This document shows positions 41,360 through 60,425 of a stretch of 64,000 nt of DNA, piece after piece. The stretch comes from Catenulispora sp. GP43. GTDB taxonomy: Bacteria > Actinomycetota > Actinomycetes > Streptomycetales > Catenulisporaceae. The notes under the pieces are model-generated. The model worked only from the letters and a program-made list of their open reading frames with translations, made no database searches and had not been told where the DNA came from. Where the stretch lies: assembly GCF_041260665.1 (NCBI RefSeq), contig NZ_JBGCCT010000005.1, forward strand, positions 62,001 through 126,000. The letters run 5' to 3'. The position numbers and the translations under genes are program-made. The number at the start of each line of letters is the position of its first letter. Position 1 is the stretch's first letter.

Positions 41360-41479
41360 GCCTTCCGGCTCGGCGGCTCAGCCGGTCGTACGGCCGGCCG
41401 AGCCCGCGTCACCAGCAGTAGTGGCAGAGCCGCGCGCGGCTCGTGAAGACCACATCTCACCAGCTCAAGGAGAGCAGCA

Positions 41480-42193
41480 ATGAAGCGCAGCAAGGGCTAC
41501 CGCAACGCCGCGGCGAAGATCGACGCCGACGAGGTCTACACCCCGCTGGCGGCCATCCGCCTGACCAAGGAGACCTCGGTCACCAAGTTCGACAGCTCCG
41601 TCGAGGTCTCGATGCGCCTGGGCATCGACCCCCGCAAGGCCGACCAGATGGTCCGCTCCACGATCGTGCTCCCGCACGGCACCGGCAAGACCGCCCGCGT
41701 GCTGGTCTTCGCCCAGGGCGACAAGGCCGAGCAGGCCCGCGAGGCCGGCGCCGACATCGTCGGCTCCGACGAGCTGATCGACGAGGTCGCCAAGGGCCGC
41801 CTGGACTTCGACGCGGTCGTGGCGACCCCGGACCTGATGGGCAAGGTCGGCCGCCTGGGCCGGGTGCTCGGCCCGCGTTCGCTGATGCCGAACCCGAAGA
41901 CCGGCACCGTCACCGCCGACGTGGTCAAGGCCGTCAACGACATCAAGGGCGGCAAGATCGAGTTCCGCGCCGACCGCCACTCGAACCTGAACTTCATCAT
42001 CGGCAAGGTGTCCTTCTCCGAGCAGCAGCTCGCCGAGAACTACGCCGCCGCCCTGGAGGAGGTGCTCCGCGTGAAGCCGAGCGCCGCCAAGGGCCGCTAC
42101 CTGAAGAAGATCACGTTCGCCACGACCATGGGCCCCGGCATCCAGGTCGACGCCAACCGCGTGCGCAACGTCGCGACCGACGACGAGGCGTGA
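41480..42193 (+). CDS. rplA: 50S ribosomal protein L1
   Basis: A 237-residue L1-stalk protein that helps deacylated tRNA leave the ribosome. The region from about residue 122 ([33 protein letters not shown]) is the conserved RNA-binding core, and in many bacteria L1 represses its own rplK-rplA mRNA. ATG 41480 has AAGGAGAGC upstream. It is the last gene before the rplJ leader. Confidence 0.97.
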   Translation: MKRSKGYRNAAAKIDADEVYTPLAAIRLTKETSVTKFDSSVEVSMRLGIDPRKADQMVRSTIVLPHGTGKTARVLVFAQGDKAEQAREAGADIVGSDELIDEVAKGRLDFDAVVATPDLMGKVGRLGRVLGPRSLMPNPKTGTVTADVVKAVNDIKGGKIEFRADRHSNLNFIIGKVSFSEQQLAENYAAALEEVLRVKPSAAKGRYLKKITFATTMGPGIQVDANRVRNVATDDEA

Positions 42194-42219
42194 GTTCCGG
42201 CCGGTAGGCCGTGACGACC

Positions 42220-42247
42220 GGGCCCCTGTTCCTTCGGGACGGGGGCC
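42220..42247 (+). terminator. Imperfect terminator after rplA
   Basis: GGCCCC...TTCC, loop TTCG, then GGACGGGGGCC: a bulged stem of about 11 bp shortly after rplA. Confidence 0.5.
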
Positions 42248-42370
42248 TTCGGCGTGTCCGGGGCCGGAGGAGGGCTAGCCCCTAAGGGTCGGCGCGGGTG
42301 CTGTTCCCGCATCAGTGCCGCGCTTCCGGCCGCCGCCGTAACGCGGTCAGAACCACCCCCACCCCCGTGC

Positions 42371-42376
42371 TAATCT
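42371..42376 (+). promoter_or_regulatory. -10 box (TAATCT) for rplJL
   Basis: TAATCT would place the RNA start near 42383, right at the beginning of the L10-type leader. No good -35 is visible. Confidence 0.4.
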
Positions 42377-42382
42377 TGACGC

Positions 42383-42510
42383 AGCCGAAGACCGCTGGTC
42401 GCTGCTCCGAGCCGAACGGCCCGGACCAGTCGAAGGCCTCCTCACGGAGCGACCCGCCGAGGCGCGATTAGTGAAGCAGTTGCCGCCCCTGGGGGCGGGG
42501 TACCGACTCG
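42383..42510 (+). ncRNA. Ribosomal protein L10 leader (autoregulatory mRNA leader)
   Basis: The sequence GCCGAAGACCGCTGGTCGC followed by GCGATTAGTGAAGCAG is the characteristic kink-turn region of bacterial L10 leaders. These are bound by the L10-(L12)4 complex to hold back rplJ-rplL expression. It lies directly upstream of rplJ. Boundaries are approximate. Confidence 0.7.
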
Positions 42511-42512
42511 TG

Positions 42513-42542
42513 ACGCCCGCGCTGACGCGCCGGGCGTTTTTT
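42513..42542 (+). terminator. Attenuator in the rplJ leader
   Basis: ACGCCCG-N11-CGGGCGT followed by a run of T, the only hairpin in the window with a real U-tract. It lies between the L10 leader and rplJ, so it can act as a regulated attenuator. Confidence 0.65.
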
Positions 42543-42586
42543 GTTTGAGGCTGGAGTCGGCTCTGACACCCCGGAAGGAGGCCCGT

Positions 42587-43111
42587 ATGGCGAGGCCTGA
42601 CAAGGCGGCTGCGGTCGCCGAGATCGCGGATCACTTCCGCGGCTCGAACGCCGCCGTGCTGACCGAGTACCGCGGGCTCACTGTCGCGCAGCTGAAGGAG
42701 CTTCGGCGCGCGCTCGGTGCGACCACGGACTACGCCGTGGTGAAGAACACGCTGACCAAGGTCGCTGCTCGCGAGGCCGGTATTGACGGTCTGGACGAGT
42801 CGGCGCTGAAGGGTCCCTCGGCCATCGCCTTCATCAAGGGCGACCCGGTCGAGGCTGCCAAGGGTCTTCGTGACTTCGCCAAGGCGAACCCCCTTCTGGT
42901 GATCAAGGGCGGGGTGATGGAGGGCAAGACCCTCACCCCGGCCGACATCACCAAGCTCGCGGACCTTGAGTCCCGCGAGGTTCTGCTGGCCAAGGCGGCC
43001 GGCGCGATGAAGGCGTCCCTCGCGAACGCGGCGGCGCTCTTCCAGGCTCCTTTGTCGAAGGCCGTCCGCACCGTGGACGCGCTGTCGGCCAAGAAGTCCG
43101 CCGACGCCTGA
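42587..43111 (+). CDS. rplJ: 50S ribosomal protein L10
   Basis: A 174-residue stalk protein. The N-terminal domain binds 23S rRNA with L11 and the C-terminal helix anchors L7/L12 dimers. [39 protein letters not shown] and [13 protein letters not shown] are family signatures. The start is set by GGAAGGAGG. It is encoded with rplL 52 nt downstream and probably represses its own mRNA through the upstream leader. Confidence 0.97.
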   Translation: MARPDKAAAVAEIADHFRGSNAAVLTEYRGLTVAQLKELRRALGATTDYAVVKNTLTKVAAREAGIDGLDESALKGPSAIAFIKGDPVEAAKGLRDFAKANPLLVIKGGVMEGKTLTPADITKLADLESREVLLAKAAGAMKASLANAAALFQAPLSKAVRTVDALSAKKSADA

Positions 43112-43163
43112 TAGGCACCCGGCAAAACCTAGCTAGAACTCACTTAGAGAAAGGACGCCTATC

Positions 43164-43547
43164 ATGGCGAAGCTCAGCAACGACGAGCTGCTCGAGGCTT
43201 TCAAGGAGATGACGCTGATCGAGCTCTCCGAGTTCGTGAAGCTGTTCGAGGACACCTTCGACGTCGTGGCCGCCGCCCCGGTCGCCGTCGCCGGCCCGGC
43301 CGGCCCGGCCGCCGCCGCCGAGGCCCCGGCCGAGCAGGACGAGTTCGACGTCATCCTCGAGGGTGCCGGCGAGAAGAAGATCCAGGTCATCAAGGTCGTG
43401 CGCGAGCTGACCTCGCTGGGTCTGAAGGAGGCCAAGGACCTCGTCGACGGCGCTCCGAAGCCGCTGCTGGAGAAGGTCAACAAGGAGACCGCCGAGAAGG
43501 CCAAGGCCGCTCTGGAAGAGGCCGGCGCCGGCGTCTCCGTGAAGTAG
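43164..43547 (+). CDS. rplL: 50S ribosomal protein L7/L12
   Basis: A 127-residue stalk protein that recruits translation GTPases. The dimerising N-terminal domain ([20 protein letters not shown]), an Ala/Pro/Glu hinge (about 33-58), and the globular domain with [20 protein letters not shown] and [10 protein letters not shown] are all typical. AGAAAGGA precedes the ATG. A strong terminator follows, yet rpoBC starts only 600 nt away. Confidence 0.97.
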   Translation: MAKLSNDELLEAFKEMTLIELSEFVKLFEDTFDVVAAAPVAVAGPAGPAAAAEAPAEQDEFDVILEGAGEKKIQVIKVVRELTSLGLKEAKDLVDGAPKPLLEKVNKETAEKAKAALEEAGAGVSVK

Positions 43548-43571
43548 TTCTTCTTCACGGCGCGAGCCATT

Positions 43572-43606
43572 CGAAGGACCCCCGGGGTTTCCCCGGGGGT
43601 CCTTCG
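43572..43606 (+). terminator. Terminator after rplL
   Basis: A perfect 16-bp stem (43572-43587 with 43591-43606, TTT loop). Partial read-through into rpoBC is known for this position in other bacteria. Confidence 0.8.
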
Positions 43607-43919
43607 CGTTCCGGGCGTGACCAGTGTGATCACCGTGCGCGGCGGGCTTGCGACAGCACTGATCCCCGGACGCCTCTTGACGTCGGCCCAGCTACGCGGG
43701 ATTCTGCGGTACGTCAGCCCCATACAGCTGACCCCTGGAGGCCACGGCAGCGCGAGGCAGGGCCCGGGGAAGAAAAAAGGTGCGAAGGACGGACGCGGGG
43801 CCCGTGTCGGCGGCGACAACCGTCGGTCGATCCGGCTAGTCTGTCCGTCTGTTGCCCGACGCGTCGGGGCCCCGGAGACGGGGCCGGCCGACCCGCGTCA
43901 GGCCTATTCAGGCACGGGC

Positions 43920-43948
43920 TGGACAGGCGTGGCCAAGATGGCTACACT
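43920..43948 (+). promoter_or_regulatory. Promoter of rpoBC (TGGACA-N17-TACACT)
   Basis: TGGACA (43920-43925), 17 nt, TACACT (43943-43948) is a near-consensus primary-sigma promoter in the 594-nt gap between rplL and rpoB. It predicts a leader of about 185 nt. No other gene is seen in the gap. Confidence 0.6.
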
Positions 43949-44141
43949 GTTCGTTTGCGCTGCCTTTCTGCATGCCTTGTTCTGTCAACGGCCTCGTGAA
44001 ACCCCGTCCACCACCCGGCACCGGTGCCCATTACACCGCCGCCGACCTGGGGTTTCGCTGAATCCGTCGGCGGGTAGGGATACAGGTCCACCGGTAGCGC
44101 TAAGGACAGCCAGTCCAGTCCGAGCCCCGGAAGGACCCCTC

Positions 44142-47618
<3,477 letters not shown>

Positions 47619-47650
47619 TCGAACGAGTCATCGAGGAGGATAGAAACCAT

Positions 47651-51529
<3,879 letters not shown>

Positions 51530-51558
51530 GTTCGGGCGCTGATCGCGTAAAGCGCTGA

Positions 51559-51597
51559 AAGGGCGGTCGCTTCCCCCGTGGGGGAGCGGCCGCCCTT
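51559..51597. terminator. Terminator after rpoC
   Basis: A near-perfect 18-bp stem (51559-51577 with 51580-51597), also positioned to end the convergent small gene. Confidence 0.8.
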
Positions 51598-51617
51598 CGG
51601 CGTCGTCGAGGACCGGC

Positions 51618-51968
51618 TCAGGCGAACCCGCGCCGTGCCCAACCGCCGAACAGCCTGCGTTCCTGCTGCTTGGCCCGGACCGCGCACACGAGGCTGAAGG
51701 CGGACAGCGCGGGATCGCCGCGCAGTTCCTCGAGCCGTTGGCACAGGACCTCTTCAGCGGTCTCCTGGTGGCCGGACTCCAGTGCCCCGGCGCCCTTCAG
51801 TTCTGTCAGAACTCGATCAAGGTGCTGCTCCAGCTTCCCGGCCGGCCGGTCGACCAGCTGGGCCACATGGGAAAGCGGCAGGCCTTCGCGGTAGCGGAAG
51901 ACCAAGGCCGCACGCGTGGTCACGGCCAACGCGCTGAACTGCTTCTGGAAGACTTCTTGCTCTGTCAT
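51618..51968 (-). CDS. Small protein with sigma-70 region-4-like helix-turn-helix
   Basis: A 116-residue protein. Residues about 20-60 (RAALVFRYREGLPLSHVAQL, VDRPAGKLEQHLDRVLTELK) match the region-4 DNA-binding helices of ECF sigma factors. There is no region 2, so it cannot open DNA by itself. The C-terminal 55 residues are helical and end in a basic patch. It lies convergent to rpoC. It might dock on RNA polymerase as a region-4-only regulator or be a decayed sigma factor; the clean frame and GGGGGA ribosome site favour a working gene. Confidence 0.65.
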   Translation of the reverse strand: MTEQEVFQKQFSALAVTTRAALVFRYREGLPLSHVAQLVDRPAGKLEQHLDRVLTELKGAGALESGHQETAEEVLCQRLEELRGDPALSAFSLVCAVRAKQQERRLFGGWARRGFA

Positions 51969-52077
51969 CGTTTCCCCCGTCCTGAGGACCATTCCGTACT
52001 TAGATGCGCGAGACGTGGTTCAGGTTCCTGATGGGTACTCTGAATGTGTCGCCTGTGACCTGAAAAGCGGAGTGCCG

Positions 52078-52491
52078 ATGAACGAGCAGCCCGAGGTCGG
52101 GCGTCCCAACTACAGCGCCGGCGGCAGCCGGCCCTCGGCCGGTCCGGTACCGCGCCAGGGCGGCGGCCACCCGCCGGAGCAGGGCGCACGGGTGGACCTG
52201 CGCGCGGTGGCCGCGATGGCGGCGGCGGCGCTGGCGTGGTCGTCGTGGACGCCGTTCTACAACCTGCCGATAGTCGTGGCTCTGGTGGCCGCGGTCCTGG
52301 CGGCCCGTTGGGGGGCGCGGGCCAAGCGGAACATACTGGCCTCGGAGGGGCGGCGGACCGGAGCCGGGATCGCGGACCTGGCGCGGCTGCTGGGGATGGC
52401 CGATCTGGCGATCCTGGCCTACCTGATCTTCCACTACTACTTCGTCGCGCACGCCGGCATCAAGGGCGTCCTCACGCTGTTGCTCACGTGA
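52078..52491 (+). CDS. Small membrane protein, DUF4190-like
   Basis: A 137-residue protein with a Pro/Gly-rich cytoplasmic N-terminus (about 40 residues). Two membrane helices follow (FYNLPIVVALVAAVLAARWG and DLAILAYLIFHYYFVAHAGI), joined by a basic loop with the GRRTGAGIADLARLLG pattern of DUF4190-like proteins. The role is unknown; relatives are common between rpoC and rpsL in actinomycetes. ATG 52078 is preceded by GCGGAG. Confidence 0.65.
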   Translation: MNEQPEVGRPNYSAGGSRPSAGPVPRQGGGHPPEQGARVDLRAVAAMAAAALAWSSWTPFYNLPIVVALVAAVLAARWGARAKRNILASEGRRTGAGIADLARLLGMADLAILAYLIFHYYFVAHAGIKGVLTLLLT

Positions 52492-52665
52492 CGGAGCGGG
52501 CCGGGTGGGACGCGGGAATACCTCCCGGGCCCCTGCCGTTGACCCAGGTGCCGCCGAATGTCACCCGTCCCGTTAAAAGGTCACGGACCTATGTCCGGCA
52601 TGCGAGAATGAGTGGGTTCGCCGGCACGGCGGACCGTGGTGGGTCCAGGGACCGGACCAGCCGCC

Positions 52666-52694
52666 TTGATGGCGGCCTTCGCCGGTGCTAGGGT
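52666..52694 (+). promoter_or_regulatory. rpsL upstream promoter P1 (TTGATG-N17-TAGGGT)
   Basis: Good spacing and -10. It lies in the 542-nt gap between the DUF4190-like gene and rpsL, where no gene is supported. Confidence 0.45.
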
Positions 52695-52707
52695 CCCTCC
52701 CCTCGTT

Positions 52708-52737
52708 TTGACCTCACAGGCATGCCCTGGGTAGGCT
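52708..52737 (+). promoter_or_regulatory. rpsL upstream promoter P2 (TTGACC-N18-TAGGCT)
   Basis: Second of two tandem promoters 43 nt apart, predicting an rpsL leader of about 290 nt. Confidence 0.5.
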
Positions 52738-53033
52738 CGTCGCCGTGCCAGGGGTGTCCCCCCGGCTGCTCCTGCCTGCGCACCGTTCGTTCGGTGGCGT
52801 CGGCCCAAGCCGCTCGCCGTTCCGCCGGAGGCAGCAGGGGTCTGTTGGTCGCGACACACCCGACCTCGTGGACTGGACGTCCCGGGTTATACCCGGACAG
52901 GACGGACCCGGTCCCGCAGGGGTGTGTGACAAGTGGACAAGCAGGAACTCGACGCGAAACCGAGAGGTAGTAGCTCTCCACGACCGGGGTCGCCCACGTG
53001 GAGCCGTAGAAGGAAAGGGAAGGCCAGCACCTA

Positions 53034-53408
53034 GTGCCTACCATTCAGCAGTTGGTCCGCAAGGGCCGGCAGGACAAGGTTGTGAAGAGCAACACTCCTG
53101 CCCTCAAGGGGTCCCCGCAGCGCCGCGGCGTCTGCACCCGCGTGTACACCACCACGCCCAAGAAGCCGAACTCGGCTCTGCGCAAGGTGGCCCGTGTGAA
53201 GCTGTCCTCCGGCATCGAGGTCACGGCGTACATCCCGGGCGTCGGCCACAACCTGCAGGAGCACTCGATCGTGCTCGTGCGCGGCGGCCGCGTGAAGGAC
53301 CTGCCGGGCGTTCGGTACAAGATCGTCCGTGGCTCGCTCGACACCCAGGGCGTCAAGAACCGCAAGCAGGCCCGCAGCCGCTACGGCGCCAAGAAGGAGA
53401 AGAGCTAA
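53034..53408 (+). CDS. rpsL: 30S ribosomal protein S12
   Basis: A 124-residue decoding-centre protein. [15 protein letters not shown] starts the protein. The streptomycin-site lysines ([15 protein letters not shown], and [11 protein letters not shown]) are the sensitive wild type. GTG 53034 follows a purine-rich AAGGAAAGGGAAGG. Its TAA overlaps the rpsG ATG by one base. Confidence 0.97.
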   Translation: MPTIQQLVRKGRQDKVVKSNTPALKGSPQRRGVCTRVYTTTPKKPNSALRKVARVKLSSGIEVTAYIPGVGHNLQEHSIVLVRGGRVKDLPGVRYKIVRGSLDTQGVKNRKQARSRYGAKKEKS

Positions 53409-53878
53409 TGCCTCGCAAGGGTCCTGCCCCGAAGCACCCGGTCGTCATCGACCCGGTCTACAACTCGCCCCTGGTCACCTCCCTGGTGAACAAGGTGCTG
53501 CTGGACGGCAAGCGCTCCACCGCCGAGCGCATCGTCTACGGCGCCCTGGAAGGCTGCCGCGAGAAGACCGGCACCGACCCGGTGATCACGCTCAAGCGCG
53601 CGCTGGACAACGTCAAGCCGACCCTGGAAGTCAAGTCCCGCCGCGTCGGTGGTGCGACCTACCAGGTGCCGATCGAGGTCCGCGCCGGCCGCAGCACCAC
53701 GCTGGCCCTGCGCTGGCTGGTCGGCTACTCCCGGCAGCGCCGCGAGAAGACCATGACCGAGCGCCTGATGAACGAGCTCCTGGACGCCTCCAACGGCCTG
53801 GGTGCCTCGGTCAAGCGCCGCGAGGACACGCACAAGATGGCGGACGCGAACAAGGCGTTCGCGCACTACCGCTGGTAA
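53408..53878 (+). CDS. rpsG: 30S ribosomal protein S7
   Basis: A 156-residue assembly-initiating protein of the 30S head. [27 protein letters not shown]-like [20 protein letters not shown] and the [18 protein letters not shown] end are standard. It is coupled to rpsL by a one-base overlap and lies 37 nt before fusA. S7 often represses this operon in other bacteria. Confidence 0.97.
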   Translation: MPRKGPAPKHPVVIDPVYNSPLVTSLVNKVLLDGKRSTAERIVYGALEGCREKTGTDPVITLKRALDNVKPTLEVKSRRVGGATYQVPIEVRAGRSTTLALRWLVGYSRQRREKTMTERLMNELLDASNGLGASVKRREDTHKMADANKAFAHYRW

Positions 53879-53915
53879 CCCCGGTAGCCGAGACCGCAGA
53901 AAGTAGCTGAGCGAA

Positions 53916-56033
<2,118 letters not shown>

Positions 56034-56145
56034 CCCAAGCCGTCGGGAGAGTACCGGTTGATTCCGGTCCCTCCTGAGAATCCGTAGAAACGCCGCCGGC
56101 GGAATCCATCCCCGGCGGCACCTCACCAGTCCACAGGAGGACAAC

Positions 56146-57339
<1,194 letters not shown>

Positions 57340-57373
57340 GGCCTCCGCGGCCTCACGGCCGCTGAGTGGCACT

Positions 57374-57416
57374 GCGGGAAGGCCCCCGGAGCTTCGAGCT
57401 CCGGGGGCCTTCCCGC
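57374..57416 (+). terminator. Terminator after tuf
   Basis: A perfect 20-bp inverted repeat (57374-57393 with 57397-57416) with a TCG loop, the strongest hairpin in the window. Confidence 0.88.
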
Positions 57417-57509
57417 GTCTACTTTCGAGTGAATTTCCTGCACGGCTCACACCCGGCACCGGTCTCAGGGGAATTAACTAGATGTCATTCCCCGAACTCG
57501 GAGGTGGGC

Positions 57510-57728
57510 GTGAAGTATCCCCCGCAACCCGGCGAGCCCTTCGACGCGTGGCTGGCCCGCGTCCAGCCCCTGCGCCGCCGCGACCTCGCGGCGCGGGTCG
57601 GCGACGCCGGCATCAGGCCCCTGACCCGCGAGGAGCTGGCGACCTGGCCGACGCTGTTCGCCTCGGAGCGCGAGCACAAGGCGTTCCTGGCCTGGCTTCG
57701 GCAGGAGCGGCAGCGCCATGGCCGATGA
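57510..57728 (+). CDS. Small Arg/Glu-rich protein preceding the PIN gene, possible antitoxin
   Basis: A 72-residue protein from GTG 57510 with a GGAGG site 5 nt away. It is helical and highly charged (VQPLRRRDLAARVGDAGIRP, LTREELATWPTLFASEREHK). I do not recognise the family. It overlaps the start of the PIN-domain gene by 11 nt, the order and overlap typical of toxin-antitoxin pairs, so an antitoxin role is plausible but inferred only from context. Confidence 0.5.
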   Translation: MKYPPQPGEPFDAWLARVQPLRRRDLAARVGDAGIRPLTREELATWPTLFASEREHKAFLAWLRQERQRHGR

Positions 57729-58398
57729 GGAGCGCGCTCCTGGCGCCGACGAGCTGATGTCGCGGTGGCTGACGGTGGGGGAGGTGCTGGGCCGGCGCGC
57801 CGGCCTGCGGGCCGGTGTGCACCGCGGACTGGAGATGGTTTCCGCCGGCGAGTATCCGCCCGCCGCGGTGCCGGCGGACGAGAATCAGGATTCCGTGCCA
57901 CGGCTGGTTGCCACTGCCACTGCATCTGCTGCGCTGGTCGATGAGTATCCGCATCCCGCGCCGCGGCTGGTCGCCGTGGCCGGTGCGGCGCCGGCCGCCG
58001 GGTATCCCCCGCCCGACCTCGTCGCCGCGGACACGGCCCTGGCCTCCCGCTGGTTCACCGCGGATCCGGCGCCGGGCAAGCTCGCCGGCCGCACCGTGGT
58101 CCTGCCCTTCGTCGCGCTGGCTGAGCTGGCGACGTGGCCCGAACGCCTGTTGTGGGGCCACTCGCGGGCCGAGGACCTGAGCCGGTGGACCGATCCCGAC
58201 CGGGTGCTCGGCGGCGACGACACCGTCTGCCGGATCTGGGCCCGCATCACTGTCGCGGCGCAGCGTGCGGGCCGGGCGCCGTCCTCCGACGAGGCCTGGA
58301 TCGCCGCCGGCTGCCTGTCCTACGGGCTGCCGCTCGCCACCCTGACCAAGCGGCGGTACCAGTACTTCGCCGACCGGTTCGGCCTCAGGCTGCTCTAG
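57718..58398 (+). CDS. PIN-domain protein (VapC-like) with a long repeated N-terminal region
   Basis: A 226-residue protein. The last 128 residues look like a PIN ribonuclease domain: Asp105 in AADTALASRWF, Glu136 in FVALAELATW, and Asp191/Glu192 in SSDEAWIAAGCLSYGLPLAT, ending RFGLRLL. In typical VapC proteins the third site is Asp directly before a Trp-Ile-Ala-Ala block, so this variant is slightly altered. Residues 1-97 are extra and contain three imperfect EYPPA / DEYPHPAPRLVAVA / GYPPPDLVAAD repeats. If active it would cut RNA. ATG 57718 overlaps the upstream small gene. Confidence 0.62.
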   Translation: MADEERAPGADELMSRWLTVGEVLGRRAGLRAGVHRGLEMVSAGEYPPAAVPADENQDSVPRLVATATASAALVDEYPHPAPRLVAVAGAAPAAGYPPPDLVAADTALASRWFTADPAPGKLAGRTVVLPFVALAELATWPERLLWGHSRAEDLSRWTDPDRVLGGDDTVCRIWARITVAAQRAGRAPSSDEAWIAAGCLSYGLPLATLTKRRYQYFADRFGLRLL

Positions 58399-58422
58399 GC
58401 CGGAGTCCCGTGCCGGGCTTCC

Positions 58423-58602
58423 TCACCCGTGGGCCGCCGCCATCAACTTCTCGCATTCCTCCAGCCAGCGCATGTCCACGATCGCGACCACCGGCTCGCC
58501 GGTGTCGTCCGTGACGTAGACCGGGTGGCGGGTGACGCGGGCCTCCTCGACCAGGTCGGGGAACAGGGCGCGGGCGTCGTCGAGGGTGTAGGCGGCTTCC
58601 AT
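58423..58602 (-). CDS. Phd/YefM-type antitoxin
   Basis: A 59-residue protein: MEAAYTLDDARALFPDLVEE, then a HPVYVTDDTGEPVVAIVD segment and a helical WLEECEKLMAAA end. This is the short DNA-binding N-terminal fold of Phd/YefM antitoxins. It is convergent with the PIN-domain gene (24 nt between stops), and no partner toxin is encoded on its own strand. The ATG at 58602 has TACGGT 6 nt upstream and no ribosome site. Confidence 0.75.
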   Translation of the reverse strand: MEAAYTLDDARALFPDLVEEARVTRHPVYVTDDTGEPVVAIVDMRWLEECEKLMAAAHG

Positions 58603-58608
58603 GGCGTG

Positions 58609-58614
58609 ACCGTA
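58609..58614 (-). promoter_or_regulatory. -10 box (TACGGT) for the Phd-type gene
   Basis: Minus-strand box 6 nt before the ATG at 58602; leaderless layout. Confidence 0.45.
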
Positions 58615-58658
58615 TGCCGCACCCCGCCGGGAATCGCGGATCGACACGTTTGGCCAAG

Positions 58659-58705
58659 CGTCTTGAACAAATGTCTTGCACGAATGTCCAAGACGATTGT
58701 ACAGT
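58659..58705 (+). promoter_or_regulatory. Monooxygenase promoter with embedded inverted repeat
   Basis: TTGCAC (58676-58681), 18 nt, TACAGT (58700-58705). GTCTTG at 58660 and again at 58673 faces CAAGAC at 58689-58694, so a palindrome sits between -35 and -10, as for TetR/MarR-type repressors. No such regulator gene lies next to it. Confidence 0.5.
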
Positions 58706-58749
58706 CGGGTCATCAACCACGGCAGGGCAGGGAATCCAAGGAGCAGGCC

Positions 58750-59997
58750 ATGAAGAACACCCGCAGCATCCTGATATCCGGCGCCGGCATCGCGGGCCCC
58801 GCGCTCGCCTACTGGCTCCACCGGCACGGCTTCGCGGCGACCGTCGTCGAGCGCTCGGCGTTCCTGCGGGACAGCGGCGGCGCCGTCGACTTCCGCGGCG
58901 AACAGGTGAAGCTGCTCAAGGCGATGGGCATCTTCGACGCGGTGAAGGCCGCCGAGACCGCGATGGGGGACGAGGTGATCATCGACGGCGCCGGGCAGCC
59001 CGTCCTGGCCTTCTCCTCGGCCTTCTTCAGCGGCGAGGTCGAGATCGAGCGCGGCGACCTGGCGCGCATCCTCTACGACGCCACCCGCGACTACACCGAC
59101 TACGTCTTCGGCGACCGGATCGTCGGCCTGGAGCAGGGCGCCGACGGCGTCCGGGTGACCTTCGCCGGCGGCGCCGTCGCGGACTACGACCTGGTGGTCG
59201 GCGCCGACGGTCTGCACTCCGGGGTCCGCCGCCTGGCCTTCGGCCCCGAGGAGCGGTTCCGCAAGGACCTGGGCTGGGCCATAGCCGGCTTCACGGCTCC
59301 GAACGACCTGGGCCTGGACCACGAGGGCCGCATCTACAACGTCCCCGGCTGCGGCGTGATGGCCAGCAGCGGCCGGGACCGGGACCGCATCGGCGTCGGC
59401 CTCGTCTTCCACGCCCCGGGCCTGGAGTACGACCGGCGCGACACCGCCGCGCAGAAGGAACTGGTCGCCGCGACCTTCGCCGGCGCCGGCTGGGAGACCC
59501 CGCGCCTGCTGGAGCACCTGGCGAAGGCCGACGACCTCTACTTCGACACCCTCAGCCAGATCCACATGGACAGCTGGTCGACCGGCCGGGTCGTGCTCCT
59601 CGGCGACGCCGCGTGGTGCGCCGGCCCCGGCGGCAGCGGAACCGGCATGGCGATGATGGGCGCGCACGTGCTGGCCGGCGAACTCGCCGCGGCCGGCGCC
59701 GACCACACCGCCGCGTTCGCCGCCTACGAGCGGATCCTGCGTCCGGCCGCCAAGACCGGTCAGAGGCAGGGCAAGGGCGCGGGCGGCTTCCTGGCGCCGC
59801 TGGACGCCAAGAAGATCGCAAAGCGGGACAAGATCTACAAGATGCTGAGCGGCAAACTGGCCGGCGGCTTCTTCAACTGGCTGACCGCCCGGGCGGCGAA
59901 TGCGGTGGAGTACAAGGAGTATCCGACGCTGGTCGTGGCTGAAGAGGGTGTGGCGGCGAAGGGTACGGCGGCCGAGGGGATGCGCGTCGCGGCATGA
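58750..59997 (+). CDS. FAD-dependent monooxygenase (TetX / PHBH family)
   Basis: A 415-residue flavin hydroxylase using NAD(P)H and oxygen. The FAD fold [18 protein letters not shown] begins at about residue 11, VVERSA ends the second strand, [16 protein letters not shown] is the DG motif, and [20 protein letters not shown] binds ribityl. Such enzymes inactivate drugs (TetX) or tailor aromatic metabolites; the substrate is not readable. AAGGAGC precedes ATG 58750. An operator-like palindrome overlaps the promoter, suggesting induction by a substrate. Confidence 0.88.
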   Translation: MKNTRSILISGAGIAGPALAYWLHRHGFAATVVERSAFLRDSGGAVDFRGEQVKLLKAMGIFDAVKAAETAMGDEVIIDGAGQPVLAFSSAFFSGEVEIERGDLARILYDATRDYTDYVFGDRIVGLEQGADGVRVTFAGGAVADYDLVVGADGLHSGVRRLAFGPEERFRKDLGWAIAGFTAPNDLGLDHEGRIYNVPGCGVMASSGRDRDRIGVGLVFHAPGLEYDRRDTAAQKELVAATFAGAGWETPRLLEHLAKADDLYFDTLSQIHMDSWSTGRVVLLGDAAWCAGPGGSGTGMAMMGAHVLAGELAAAGADHTAAFAAYERILRPAAKTGQRQGKGAGGFLAPLDAKKIAKRDKIYKMLSGKLAGGFFNWLTARAANAVEYKEYPTLVVAEEGVAAKGTAAEGMRVAA

Positions 59998-60011
59998 GGC
60001 ATGTGGGTGCC

Positions 60012-60046
60012 GGGCCGGTCCTGTCGAATATCGACAGTACCGGCCC
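60012..60046 (+). terminator. Terminator after the monooxygenase gene
   Basis: A 16-bp stem with one mismatch (60012-60027 with 60031-60046). Confidence 0.75.
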
Positions 60047-60172
60047 GATTCCTGTCGGTGACCAGCGTCGGGGCCCCGGGATCGGCCCGCGCGCGATGTG
60101 CCCCATATCACATCTCAAAATGAATGCCTGGTTTCCCCACGCCCCGATTTCCCAAAACCCCCAGGCCTGGGC

Positions 60173-60180
60173 CATACTGT
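60173..60180 (+). promoter_or_regulatory. Possible -10 of the S10 operon (CATACTGT)
   Basis: TACTGT at 60175 lies in an otherwise empty 587-nt gap and would give a leader of about 400 nt. No clear -35. Confidence 0.35.
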
Positions 60181-60425
60181 TGAGGTTGCCTGACCGTCCG
60201 CGCCCGATTGTGCCTCCGTTCGAGGGGAAGCAGCGGGTGCGCGGGGGCTCCCGGCCGTCCTCGGCCAGGGCTCCACTGCTGGTAGGGCACGTTCTCGCGG
60301 AATCCGGTTCTGCAGGCGAGGCGATGAGCCACGCCTACGGGATCTCCACGGTCCGCCGGGCGACACGCCCGACCGCGTGGACCGGAAGAAGCGGGCAAAG
60401 CACGACAGGCTTCGCGGGACACACA

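Noticed and set aside
43617-44141. Extension of rpoB by 175 codons upstream.
   Set aside because: The open frame crosses the promoter region and has no ribosome site. TTG 44142 follows GGAAGGA and gives the conserved actinomycete RpoB start.
52722-53030. Several short frames between the DUF4190-like gene and rpsL.
   Set aside because: They overlap tandem promoters and the leader, lack ribosome sites and resemble no protein.
53034-53408. Streptomycin-resistance type changes in S12.
   Set aside because: Both diagnostic lysine regions are wild type.
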